The notes beneath the pieces were generated by a model, which saw nothing but the letters and a program-made list of their open reading frames with translations, was not told the origin of the DNA and did no database searches. Position numbers and translations under genes: made by a program. Source: Brachionus rotundiformis (Eukaryota > Rotifera > Eurotatoria > Ploima > Brachionidae). Taken from it: a DNA stretch of 64,000 bases. Positions 10,481-21,773 of the stretch are shown one piece after another (position 1 is the first letter of the stretch; each line of letters starts with the position of its first letter). Where the stretch lies: contig JAESIW010000115.1 in NCBI GenBank assembly GCA_016802295.1, positions 808,527 to 872,526 on the forward strand. The letters run 5' to 3'.

Positions 10481-13316
10481 TCATATAATTCTATCAGATA
10501 AATTTATTCCTAAATTTGAGTATATATCCGATTTGGGATCCGGATAGTATGAACTCCAATGAGTTACTTTACAATCATTGAAAATATTTTTTAATAAGAA
10601 AGAATGATTAAAACTTATTCTAGACTCAAATTGATTCAGACACAGTGAATTAAATTCCCAAAAATTTCCAATTACTGAAATCCATGATGAATAATTTTCT
10701 ACAAATTTAGGCAAAATCAAAAATCTCGCTGAAAGTATCAGGTATTCTGTTAAATCTTTAATGTAAATGTTCAATTTCCATTCACCAGGTGATTTCAATT
10801 GAGTAAAATTATCAACTTTTTGAAAACTGTGAATAAGAAGTTGGTTTTTTTTGTTCGGATAAAGTCCAATTAATTTTTCCTTGGTACAATCACCTGAGGG
10901 GTCAATCCATTTGACAATTATTTCAATAAGAGTATTTATAGGGTCAAATTCCATTAAAAGAATTGGATTGTCATCAATATCCATTATGCTGGCATAGTTT
11001 GAAAATTGTCTCTCTTTTTGCTCAAAATCTGTCGAAATTTGAATTTTAATAAGAGATTGGAGAAAATTTTCGCGCATCAAAATCAAAGATTGGTTTTTAG
11101 TCTCATTTAAATTAAAAACTTTAATAAAACTCTTAGGACTCTTAACCTTAATAAAAGCTTCAAATTCCAAGTTTATATCTGTTTTTGAATTTAAGATGTA
11201 TCCTTTGAATGAGTCGGCTTCAAAAAATGCTTCAACACTCTGCAGTGCATAATCTTTGCCAATTAAATTCTGATCTATCTTGCCAACATCGGCCAAGTCT
11301 TGAAATTCAAGCCAGACAATTTTTGACATTATTTCGAATATATTTCCAAATTTAACTTCATTTGTTTCGCTCAAATCGAAAACATTTTGCCAAAAAGAGT
11401 TTAGGGATTTGAAATTACCATCATAGAGACCATATATTGATTGGTCTACATAATTTATCATTAGATTGTTGTGCAATGGATCGAATTTTCTTGCAAAAAA
11501 AACACTCGTATTCTTCAAGTCCTTAATAATTAGTTTAATAAATAATTAAAATAAATGAATTTTATTTTTTTTACTCTAAAATATACCTTTATGGTCTGAA
11601 TAGAGCTTTTTAAAGAGATAAAATTTGGAGAACAACCACACCAATCAACAACTTTTTTGTGCTGACAATTGCAACCAATTTTTCGTTGCCAATTAACAAA
11701 ACGTAGATGATTGTTTACATAACTGTGATCACAAAAGGGTGAATTTTGTAAAACCGTATGAAAAAAGGACTTGAAATTTTAAAATTTTAAATCAATTTTC
11801 TTATAAAAAATAAAGATAATATAAAAAGGCTTTACTTCTGAAGGTAGAAGAGAATAATTAAAAAACAATCGTAAATTTTCTATGTAAGCATCTTTTGATT
11901 TTGTGATATAATTAACAAATTTGGAATTTAAACAGAACCAGTCAGAGCCCCCAGTTAATTGAATTCCTAATGGTAATGTTTTTTCTCCCAATCGCCACAT
12001 TCTATTTTCACATTGCATAAATGAAACTTCATAAGCCTGATTCATTGAAAATCTGAACAAACAAATTTGTGATATTATTTTTTAGATTATTTTTTTCATA
12101 CTTTTCAAAATTGCTTTTAAAAAATTTCAAAAAATTTTTATCTCTGTTTTTACTGAGAAAAAGGGTTAACTCCTGAACTGATTTAATTGGAAAATCTGAC
12201 TCGCTCAAATTTAAAATGAAGTCCCAAGACCATATTTTTTTTTCTTTCATTTTGACCAACTCTTCCATTGCTTTTAAATGCATTTCAAGCAAAGTTGTAC
12301 CTCCCCAAATTGTTGGATAAGACCATTTGGCAATAAAGAAATTCTTTTTTCCACTCATTTTGATAAAATTCTCAATTTTACTCCTTAAATAGCTCCTGCG
12401 CTTTAAATAACAATAAATTTATTTGATTATTTAAAATTTTTAATTTAATTTACTTGATCAATATGGAAATAATAAAAATGCATATTATCATATATTGTTT
12501 TGATTAGTCTAAAAATTTGCCTTAAAGATCGCCCATTAAGTGTTAACAAAAAAACAATACGAGGAAGATTTTTTTCAGTCTTAAGTTTTTTATAGTCACT
12601 AAGGATCGTTTTTAATTCTTGCTTTTCATAAAAATAGTCCACTTTTTTGGTACCTTAATTGGTAGAATAGATAAAATTTACTTTTGGTGTAATTTCATGT
12701 GTTACCTAAAAGACCAGTGTGGTAAACATGGAAGATTTGCTGATTATCAGTGCATTGGCTAATTTCTGCACTTAAGTCGTTTGTAAGATTTTTTAAGCAA
12801 ACACATTCCAAAGCATTTTGGTCAAAAGCAGAAAAAGAATGCTGTTTGATGGTTAGACACAAATGAACACATAATTCCAATGAGTTTATATCATGGTTAA
12901 GTGTAAATTGGTTTAATTCAGTTTCATTTTTGTCTGGAATATTTTTTAAATACGTTTCTAGACTTGATTTTTCAACACATCCTTGAAGAAAATCAGCTGA
13001 TCTGTTTAGATTAAATGCTTTGGGACATTTTGATTCCGAGTAAAGTCCATAGAGAATTTTTTTGCCTCTCAAATCGTTCAAGTTTAAAGAAAGATTATTT
13101 TGTTCCTCGAATTTGGATGATATTTGTTTAATTTTTTCCTTGCATTCCAAAGATTTGGCCCTATCCATGCTTGACACGGCATACTTATTATTTGTTATGC
13201 CATATATCTTTTAAATTTTTTTTAAAATCATTTTATAAATGAGCTCATTTTATGACAGAACTTACCTGTGAATTGCCATAACACAATATACTTAAAAGCA
13301 AAAAAAATGACAGCAT
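10481..13316 (-). CDS. XYLT: Peptide O-xylosyltransferase
   Basis: Golgi/ER enzyme that transfers xylose to serine, starting the linker of heparan and chondroitin sulfate chains. Minus-strand exons are 13316-13266, 13207-12706, 12653-12454, 12400-12102, 12052-11836, 11769-11587 and 11521-10481, giving 830 aa with all phases consistent. The N-terminus MLSFFLLLSILCYG is a signal peptide or signal anchor. Exon 2 contains a cysteine-rich WSC-like stretch (LCVHLCLTI...LECVC), as in invertebrate XYLTs. The GT14 catalytic region shows PTIWGGTTLL, WDFILNLSESDFPI, MWRLG, GGSDWFCLN and the CNCQ...DWCGCSP cysteine cluster. The long last exon matches the XYLT C-terminal domain, ending near THWSSYYPDPKSD. 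Human XYLT1 is 959 aa and XYLT2 is 865 aa, so this one is full length. XYLT1 versus XYLT2 cannot be assigned. Confidence 0.93.
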
Positions 13317-14597
13317 CCTAATCAGCTTACAAATTCACTTTGTAACTAAATAACACTTAAAAAATCTGAGAAAATTAAAGAAAATTGTAATTACTTTAAT
13401 TAATGTCTTACAATGGAAAGACTGCTATTAAATACTAGATGACTACCAGGACAGATCATTATAAAAGGATCGCCATTAATAAGGACATTCTCTTAATTCG
13501 ATCTAAAAAATTAAAAGAAATGTTCAATAATTGATAAAAAATCATCTAATATCAATTAGATAATTTATTATAATGAGACAAATAAACAATAGTCAAGAAA
13601 AAAATGTCTTATTTTAACTTTGAATGCTATGGAATATCTATTTTAATAGACTGTTCCCTAATTAAGTTCCTAATTTTGGTTAAAATATATTCCATTTTTA
13701 TTTGAATTGTTAATCAAATTAGCACAGCTAAAAAAACAATATTTTCCTATTTAAATATAAAATTTGAAATCATAGTTAAACTTGGAAAAAAAATTTACTA
13801 AAGATAAATATTATAGCTTTTAAAAAATACTATTTTAATTTTTTTAAATTATAGACATAACAAATATTTGCAGAATCATTTCAGTTTCATTTGATTAAAA
13901 TCACTTCTTTAAATTAAAACAAAAAATAAGAGTCGTATCCAAACTGAGATCATTCTAATGATGCTTGTTGGGTTAACAAGACTGATCACTGAGACAAAAT
14001 GATCAAAAAAGTTAAAATAAAAACAAAATGAAAAGACATTTGATCATATTTATATTTATGGTACAATTTTTAATTATTGATTTAAGGTTTATAGTTAAAA
14101 TTATAAAGTTTTTAAAAAATTACCACTAATTAATGTTAGTATTAATGTTTTTAAGTCTCTAACTAATTGTTCATAGTTTTTATTAATTGAACTCATAAAT
14201 GAATTTGTCTTATCTAAAAGTTAAAAAGATCAAGTGGAAATTTCTGAATAAAATTAAGTGTTTGTAGTTAAATGGAGTTTTCTGATCATTTTTCATCATA
14301 TTGGACACGGGACTGGATTTGCATGGTTGCTAAATGTCAATGCTACATTTTTTTTTGGCATTAACTGAAACTACATGTGATTCCATGGCTAAACAAGATA
14401 TTTTTTTAAATAAAGCTTTTTTGGTCAACGCTGAGATCATCGATTTGGTGATCAGATGATAATTGTTTGACAAGACTCAAAATAATCATACAAAAATAAA
14501 ATTTAAATTTATATATTTTATTTTGGATTTATAAAATTAATTAATTAAAAATCTTTTTATCAATCATTAATTTTTCAATTTATTGCTTAATTAATAT
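13317..14597. other. Intergenic, no gene recognised
   Basis: A+T-rich sequence upstream of the xylosyltransferase start and downstream of the first sulfurtransferase. No conserved exon, RNA gene or clear repeat was seen. Confidence 0.4.
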
Positions 14598-15788
14598 CTA
14601 GCCGAACTGATTGTTTTTAATCCTTCTCGACCATTCATTCCAAGAACCCTTTGGAAAGTATTATTTTCAAATTGGATCTAGAACGGATAAGTTTACCACA
14701 TAAAGCGACACTTTTTCTGCTCCAAGAGAATCTAGAACAAACATTAAGGCACTTCCTCTTGGATTTTTCATACAATAAGTAACAATTGGTTCCTCCAGAC
14801 TGATATTTTTTTGTCTTATCACTGACAGAAAATTAGTCATTGTTTAAATACTTAAATTTTTACTTTCAAAGAGTTGTAGATCAGATTTTAGCAAGTTAGA
14901 TCCAGATTGGAAAAGACTTGAGAATGGCACATTAATAGCTGTTGGGATATGACCTTTATCAAACTCAATTTTTTCTCTAGCATCTAAAATTGTCACATTT
15001 TTGGCCTTTACAATTGCTACCATTTCTTCGAATGATTTCGCCAATTCAGGTCGATAAAATACATGAAACTTTTTATTCTTAAATTGTTTAATTAGATATA
15101 ATTACTAAAATTATAACCCAAAATTACTGGATACTTTGGAATTTTTGTTGTCAAATTAAATCCTCTTGAATTATAATTTTTTAAACCTCCATCCAAAATT
15201 GATAAAAAATCATGGCCAAATACCTTTTGTTAAGATTAAATGACATTTTTTTTGATTCAAAAATATTCACCTTAAATAGAAACCAGGCTCTCGCTGATGC
15301 GTTTAGGCCAAATTTAGAACGATCATAAATCAGAATATTGTCATCATTAGATATCCCTAGAGAAGATACATAGTTCTCAAAATATTCCGGCTTTGGTATA
15401 TCATAAGTTACAGAATCGTTTTTGTTTAAATTTTGTGCAGCATCAAAATAAATTGCGTTAGGAATATGTCCACTAATTAAGCGAATATAAATTTATCATA
15501 AAATTTAAAAATTTTACTTAATATAGTTTAATTTTGTTGAATTTTTAAGTCCGGCCTCAAGTATCTTTACTTGGTCTTGGAAATCCATGTCGGCCAAAAT
15601 TAAATTAAGACTATTGGAATCAACAATTGGTCCTAAAATAAGCTCGTCAAACTCAGTAAAAAATTGTCCTTTTTAATTAGATTTGAATAAAAGGTTTTAG
15701 AGTGATGTAATCTTTTTAAGTCTTTACCATTAGCGATGGTTGTCAAGAAAAAAAAGCTAAAAATTGATGCTAATATTTTGGGAACCAT
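14598..15788 (-). CDS. Two-domain rhodanese-type sulfurtransferase with signal peptide (copy 1)
   Basis: TST/MPST family member (thiosulfate or 3-mercaptopyruvate sulfurtransferase). Exons are 15788-15728, 15668-15518, 15472-15271, 15223-15128, 15068-14864, 14821-14697 and 14648-14598, giving 296 aa, the usual family length. The N-terminus MVPKILASIFSFFFLTTIAN is a clear secretory signal rather than a mitochondrial presequence. Domain 1 shows GHIPNAIYFD and LIYDRS; domain 2 shows ILDAREKIEFDKGHIPTAINVPFSSLF. The end, GSWNEW, is shared with copies 2 and 3. The active-site loop reads TYCMKNPRGSA. The cysteine is kept, but the glycine of the usual CxxGxR/T loop is replaced by asparagine, so activity may be changed. 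It is 411 bases downstream of copy 2 on the same strand, suggesting tandem duplication. Confidence 0.88.
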
Positions 15789-16199
15789 TTTTTTAAATTT
15801 AAATTTTGGAATTATTAATTTATTTAAATAGAGCTAATTTTTAAAAATAGATAAGTACTGGTCACATATTTTAAATTATTTATTCAGAGACTTATTACAA
15901 AGAATGTGGAATATTTTATTGTAATTAAAATTTACCACTGATCTAAAATTGGATTAACCTGGTTAAGAATGAAAAGTATGAGATACCAGAGTGAACACTG
16001 AACTGGTAAATTTCCAATTTCGTTTCATCTCGTTCTCGGGCCCATACTATAGAAATGAATTCTACAACTCTGCAATGTAGACATTTTAAATTTTAGAATG
16101 TCATAGATTAAATCAAATTAAAATTTTTTAAAATTTAATTATTTTATTAAAAAAAAAATTTGTGTTTTTTTCAAATTGTATCTATTTAAATTGATTTAT
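15789..16199. other. Spacer between sulfurtransferase copies 1 and 2
   Basis: 411 bases of A+T-rich sequence that must hold the promoter of copy 1 and the 3' end of copy 2. No recognisable element was seen. Confidence 0.4.
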
Positions 16200-17373
16200 T
16201 TAGATAAAAAGAGAAAAAACACTATCTAAATTGCGCACAATGACTTTGATTAATCTGTGCACTATGCTGTCAGCTCTTTGAGAATATTCAAACCATGAGC
16301 CCTTTTGAAATTATTTTTTTTGATAATTATAAAAAATAATTTAAAACTTACATTATAGACTGAAACTCTCTTTGCACCAAGTAAATCTAGAACAAACTTT
16401 AAGGTTGAAGCTCTAACTCCCGACTGGCAATAAGTAATAATTGGCTTATTAAGATCAATTTTATGGATTGAAATCACTAAAAAATATTTAAAAATATCCA
16501 ATTTGGAACTAATAATGTTCACTTAATAATATACTTTCCATTAGCTCCTCTCTACTTCTTAATAATCCTGTTACGGAATCGAAAAGATTATTATATTGTA
16601 TATTAATTGCGTGTGGTATGTGACCGCTTTGGTATTCTGAAGAATTACGAGCATCGATTAAAATGTTTCTTTTAGTTTCAATATTTTCAATTATATCTTC
16701 GTATAATGTTAGAAGTTCAGGTTTAAAAGAAACTTTGTAGCTTACTTCCTATTAAAAAAAATTAAAACTGATAAAAACTTGAATTATTTTACTGAATATT
16801 TTGGAACATTGGTTGAAACTTGAAGTTTATTTCGAACCCAATCATTAAGACCTCCGTTTAAGATTCTTACATTATTGTTACTGAAAAGCTTTATTAAATA
16901 ATAGAGTCGTGACGATTGCTTAAACCCATAATCAGAACGATCATAAATAATTAATTGATGATAGTTTGAAATTCCTAAAGAGCCTAAATAGCTTTGCCAT
17001 GCTTCAAAGCTTGGCAAAGATAACTCGATATAGGCTAATTTTGTGGAATTGAAAGCAGCGTCGACATAAATGGAACCAGGTATATGTCCACTTTGACAAT
17101 TGCTTTACAAAGTCTTAAAGTTTTGATTAAGCTTACTCTTCATAATATTTTTTGGCACTTGTACCAAAATTTGTTTCAATAATTCGGTGGGTTTTGTCAA
17201 AGCTTGGTCTGTCTTTAATGCTGTTCAATTCATTTGAACTAATCAAAGCAGACTCTTCACATTTACAAATATTTTCTTTAAATAAAAATTAAATTAAATT
17301 TTCAATTAATTTAATACTTTTAACCTGATAAAATTTTATGGAAACAAACTGCGAAAAATAGATAATTTAGCAT
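16200..17373 (-). CDS. Two-domain rhodanese-type sulfurtransferase with signal peptide (copy 2)
   Basis: Paralogue of the neighbouring copy 1. Exons are 17373-17325, 17275-17137, 17090-16793, 16748-16535, 16476-16352 and 16301-16200, giving 308 aa. The N-terminus MLNYLFFAVCFHKILS looks like a signal peptide. Motifs are DGHIPGSIYVDAA, LIIYDRSDYGF, ILNGGLNDW, ILIDARNSSEYQSGHIPHAI and active-site loop TYCQSGVRAST, which fits a working CxxGxR persulfide loop. After GSWFEYSQRADS it has a roughly 20-residue C-terminal extension (through VFSLFI) not seen in copies 1 or 3. Several intron positions match copy 1 (before the xGHIP exon and around the active-site exon), supporting recent common origin. 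The extracellular or ER location is inferred only from the signal peptide. Confidence 0.87.
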
Positions 17374-17746
17374 CACCTATTATTTTAGTTTAAAAAATTG
17401 TATGCAAAGTTATGAATATTTAAGAATTTGCTTTGAAGTGAATTTTAAATATTAATTATCATATCTTAGATTTTTTTCAAATTAAAATTAAACTTTCTAA
17501 TTTTGAAATGAAATTAAATATATACAATCAAGTATGTAAACCAAACAAATATTTGAAAAAGTTAATATACATCAAAAAACAGAATAGTTCAATCAATAAA
17601 TAGGAAAATTGTTTAAAAGAAGAGAAAATTGTCATTTATTAAGCAAAAATTAATTGAATTAAGCTTTAAAAATAAAATATCATAAAATTAATTTTAAATA
17701 AAAAGCAAACAAACTAAAATATGTGATCATTGAATTTTATATTTAT
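17374..17746. other. Spacer, no gene recognised
   Basis: 373 bases of A+T-rich sequence between copy 2 and the fungal-type gene; presumably the promoter of copy 2. Confidence 0.35.
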
Positions 17747-18856
17747 TTAATGATCTTTTTTATTAGTAAATTGATTCATAATATCATTAGGCAGATTAGA
17801 CCGATAGCTATTAGGTTGATAAATTGTTAAACTTTTATCTACATGATTGTACACTAGCCTGTACGTCAGTTGACTCTTTAAAACTATATTTTTAATTTCA
17901 TTTAGCAAATTATTAAATTTTCCAAGAACTGGTTGAGTGTCTTTTCTACTTTCTAGAAGTTGATTGATTTGGTCAAAATTTAACTTTCGAATTTTATTTA
18001 AGACTCCATTGGAATGATTTCCGATCACAAGATTGTTTGTTTGTGAAAAGAACATCTGAGCCCATTTTTGTTTTGGAAAGGTAGAACCCGATTTAGTGGT
18101 AAGCTCCACTAAATCTTTTGGCTTAAAAATTCCATCTTGAATATACCAAAGCTTCTTGAATTGACCGAATATCTGATCGTTTGTGATATCTAAATTTTGC
18201 AGTTGGGCTTCCTCATTTTCTTGGACACAGTCTACTTCGAAACGAATCAAAAATTGATGATCCCCAAAACCATATGACGTGATTATTCTATGTCCAGAAT
18301 AGTCTTCTTGGGAAATGCATGCTTTTTTTTCAAAATCTTCACCATATGAATTATTCTTAGCTATTGGACTCTTCTCTCTTCGAACCATCAGTATGAAATT
18401 TCCAATTCTTTCCAAGTCGATAATAAAAGATTCGCTGGCTTTTCTATCTACTAAATTGAACAATTTTCTTATATTGTTGCGGTCAGAGATAAAACTTATT
18501 CCAGAAAAATCAAAATTGGGCGAACACAAACTTATAGAGCGGAATATTGGCTCCATTGGATAATTTGGTAGATAAAGTCTGTTCATGTCCACAACGCTAT
18601 TTTTTGTATTTCGCCTCAATTCTTCAGAAAGAAGTGAATCTAAATCATTTTTAAGTATTTTTGCCTTTCCAGGGATGTATATTAGAGGCTTTTGCTTCGA
18701 ACTTTGTGTTGACCAGCTATAAGAAGCAATTTGCTTGCAATCTTTTAAATTTGTACAATCAATATCACTTGATTCTAATTCATTAAAGTTTATTTTTTTA
18801 ATCAAAACAGAATTCTGAGCATTTTTTTCTATCCATTTAAGCTTATTTTGCATCAT
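17747..18856 (-). CDS. Uncharacterised protein of a family known mainly from fungi (intronless)
   Basis: Single exon of 369 codons. An in-frame TAG two codons upstream of the start shows it is complete. The protein resembles a family common in ascomycetes and basidiomycetes, often left as hypothetical or mislabelled geranylgeranyl pyrophosphate synthetase. Shared features, from memory of the family, run in order: an ASYSW block near residue 45, an IYIPGKA block, NYPMEPIFRS, a SDRNNIRKL stretch, FIIDLERIGN, VRREKSP, then a histidine/phenylalanine-rich HRII...YGFGDHQFLIRFEVD block. No catalytic residues can be named with confidence. All other multi-domain genes nearby have introns, so a compact intronless gene of this type is a candidate horizontal acquisition. 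The family match is recognition by eye; the function is unknown. Confidence 0.7.
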   Translation of the reverse strand: MMQNKLKWIEKNAQNSVLIKKINFNELESSDIDCTNLKDCKQIASYSWSTQSSKQKPLIYIPGKAKILKNDLDSLLSEELRRNTKNSVVDMNRLYLPNYPMEPIFRSISLCSPNFDFSGISFISDRNNIRKLFNLVDRKASESFIIDLERIGNFILMVRREKSPIAKNNSYGEDFEKKACISQEDYSGHRIITSYGFGDHQFLIRFEVDCVQENEEAQLQNLDITNDQIFGQFKKLWYIQDGIFKPKDLVELTTKSGSTFPKQKWAQMFFSQTNNLVIGNHSNGVLNKIRKLNFDQINQLLESRKDTQPVLGKFNNLLNEIKNIVLKSQLTYRLVYNHVDKSLTIYQPNSYRSNLPNDIMNQFTNKKDH

Positions 18857-19856
18857 TAACTATTATTGAAAATTGAAAAATGATTTTTTCAGAATTTTTC
18901 CAAAGTATCTTTAATTATGAAATTAGCAATGAATTTAAATTTATTTTTAACTTAACATTATATTGGTATTTTTGAAATTATCTTGAATCACATTTATAAA
19001 ATATAGATAAAAAATAGCTATATCTTAAGTAATTAGTTTATCAGAAAATTTTTGAAAACTGGAACAAAAGAATTATAATCAATTAATTTTATTTCATAAT
19101 TATATCATGTCACATTTATTCATTCTATATTTTAGATTCTTTAGAATATTATTGAATAACAATAATAAATTTTTATTTAAATATGCAAATATTGATCACT
19201 AATGAGACCTCAGTTTGATTAAATCCAATTAAATATCTTAAGCAACAGTTAATATTTTGGAAATTTCATTCTAGATATTTCTATAAACAACTTTAAAAAA
19301 ATTGAATTTAACTAATTTTTTTACTTTTTATTAGTTTTTAAAAAAATTTTTAAGATAAGAGTTTTAAAATCAAATAATATATAAAATTGAAAAATAAAAT
19401 ATAAAATTGAACTTTGTTTCAAAAATTAAATTAATTCCTATTAATTTGAATATTTAGGTACAAAGTTTTCAAATCCTTGGCAAAGAAATAAATGTACCTT
19501 AATTTCGTTCAAAGAACATATTTATATTTTTAAATCCGCAAATATTTAACCAAGATTTAGAATTCACAAATTTAGATATGCAATAATTACATTATCAATC
19601 TTGGTAAAACGACATGTGACATATTGGAAAATTTGTCAAACTTTTCGTAAATGTATTTGGTTTAATCATACTTGAGCAATGAACAGAACCAAATATTATT
19701 ATGCAAATTTATTTCACGTAGTCTAAAATTCACCACAAACATATCAAGGAAAATCTAGCTCAATATTATATAAGTTGTATGATTATCCACGTTTTAGGAA
19801 GCATGAAACCGTATTTACCAAGACTTGTATACCATTCTTTTAACTTTTTTCGAAGG
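18857..19856. other. Intergenic between divergent genes
   Basis: About 1 kb of A+T-rich sequence separating the fungal-type gene (-) from the lipocalin (+); it presumably contains both promoters. No coding region or RNA gene was seen. Confidence 0.4.
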
Positions 19857-19866
19857 TATAAATAAA
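19857..19866 (+). promoter_or_regulatory. Probable TATA box of the lipocalin gene
   Basis: TATAAATAAA lies 44 bases before the ATG at 19910. A TCAACACTT initiator-like sequence follows about 20 bases downstream. The spacing fits a short 5' leader and a strong core promoter. Confidence 0.5.
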
Positions 19867-19909
19867 TGATAAATTTTCAACACTTAGCCAAATAATTAAA
19901 TTAGCAAAT

Positions 19910-20530
19910 ATGAAATTCATTCTTTTACTAGTTATAAACATCGCCGCTCTGGCTAGATGTGACATATTTAGCTGTCCAAGCTCTCCTGTAATGCAATATT
20001 TCGATGCTAGTAGCTATGTTGGAAAATGGTATGAAATTGAAAAGCTCTCCATGGGATTTGAAGATAATCTAAAATGTGTATTCGCTCAGTATTCAGCTAT
20101 TAATGGAACCCATATCAAAGTACAAAACAATGGCTTTAATACGTAAGAGTTATATTGTTGTAAATTTTAGTAAATTATTAATTTTATAAACAGACTTACA
20201 AATGAGTTAGATACCATCAATGGTTATGCTTTTATTCCGAATTTAAGTACCCCAAATCATTTATTGGTCGCCCTAAAGGTTCCAATAAATGGATTTTTTA
20301 TTGAAAGAATTGGTAAATATGACGTCTGGGCAACTGATTATGTTAGCTATTCGTTAGTATATTCTTGCCAATTTGTTCCAAGTATAAATAGCAAAGTTGA
20401 AAACGTTTTTATACTCTCACGGACAAAAACACTTGACAGTAATGTTTTGGAACAATTAAAAGGAATGCTTAGCCAAAAGGGATTCGATACCTCCAAATTG
20501 TCAGTGACAACTCAAGATTGTAATTATTGA
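19910..20530 (+). CDS. Secreted lipocalin, apolipoprotein-D-like
   Basis: Small extracellular carrier of hydrophobic ligands. Exons are 19910-20142 and 20194-20530, giving 189 aa. MKFILLLVINIAALARC is a signal peptide. The lipocalin signature YVGKWYEIEKL (the GxW motif) lies near residue 36. The second conserved region VWATDYVSYSLVYSC carries the TDY motif. The C-terminal helix and the order of blocks (ILSRTKTLDSNVLEQLKGML...TTQDC) match ApoD/Lazarillo-type proteins. Cysteines near the N-terminus, after CVF, in VYSC and at QDC fit the two ApoD disulfides. The single 51-base intron has canonical ends, and a TATA box lies upstream. Confidence 0.92.
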
Positions 20531-21773
20531 AATTAAATAAGAGAATGAAAATATAGTTAGTCTTAAATCAAATTTTAATATAAAATAAAATAATAAACTT
20601 TATTTTTTTATATCAATTTTAAGTTAATTCCTAAAATATTTTTCACGATTAATTACTCTTTACGTTTTCCTTAATTAAAACAAGGTTATTTTTCTTAAAG
20701 ATCCTCGTAAACTGTCGCCCGATCTTAGATTTTACAAATAATTATATGAAGTTGCTTTTAATTATAATTGAACCAATATTTTATCAAATATTTCTTAATT
20801 TGAAAGCCAAAATTTTAATAGGTGGTTTTACGTCAATTCTTTTAGTAAAAAACATCATTGTTGAACTGAAATTTTAGCCTTTATTTAGTTTTTTGTATCT
20901 AGCCCCAGTATTACCCAATAACCCCATAAAAGATATAAATATTCTAAAACTAGATAAAGTTTTGAGCATTTTACTGGTTTTACTTTTTTTAATCATGAAC
21001 GTTTTGGATTTAATAAAATAATAATAATAACAATAGTAATAATAATATCTGCACTATATATATTTCTTTCTACAATGATGCTCAGAAGCGTTTAGCCTTA
21101 TTAGATGAAAGACTTAGGCAGACTTTACTTTACTCTATTCCAAAAAAACTTCTTTGTCAATGACCGCTTTGAAACATTTCTTGAAAACTAATTTAACTTT
21201 TACAAAATAACAATTTTAATTAACTTAAGCAATAGGCGATCTCATAGTAGGTCATCTCCGCAAGCTTGTTTGCCATAGTATTAATTATTATTAAAGAAAA
21301 AATTTGTTCTTGTATTGAATTAGATTTATCCTAATAAAAGCATATGACATTGATCAATTTTTTTATATTGAAAAAATCAGTAAAATTTTAAATAAAAAAT
21401 ATTCTTATAATACGATTAAACTATAGTTTTATTAGTTGATTTAAGTATTTTTAATTAAATTTAAATTTTATATAGAAATTTTTTCATTCAAAATATTCCG
21501 AAAATAAATGACATATGACATTGGTCTCAAGTGATTCAAATTTTATTTATTCAATAAATATATTATCTAAATTCAAATAAATTAGAATAAAACAAATATT
21601 TTTAAATAATTTATTATAAAAATTTTGATTTTGATTCTATAAATATCATATTAGACAAAATTGGTTCCTCTTAATGAAACTAAAAATATATTTCTAATTT
21701 TAGACCGTGTTTTAAATTTTATGTTAATTTTTAAAACCAGACTTTTCATTTTGAACTTATCTTTTAATTGAAA
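20531..21773. other. Intergenic with a LINE 3' tail fragment
   Basis: A+T-rich. An (AAT)n run lies at about 21015-21050. A fragment ending near 21290, with CATCTCCGCAAGCTTG then a TATTAATTATTATT tail, matches the complement of 49463-49500. The tails suggest 3' ends of non-LTR retrotransposons. Confidence 0.4.

Noticed and set aside
21000..21055. (AAT)n run as a functional repeat or CRISPR-like array
   Set aside because: Simple microsatellite beside a retrotransposon end; no spaced repeats anywhere in the window resemble a CRISPR array.
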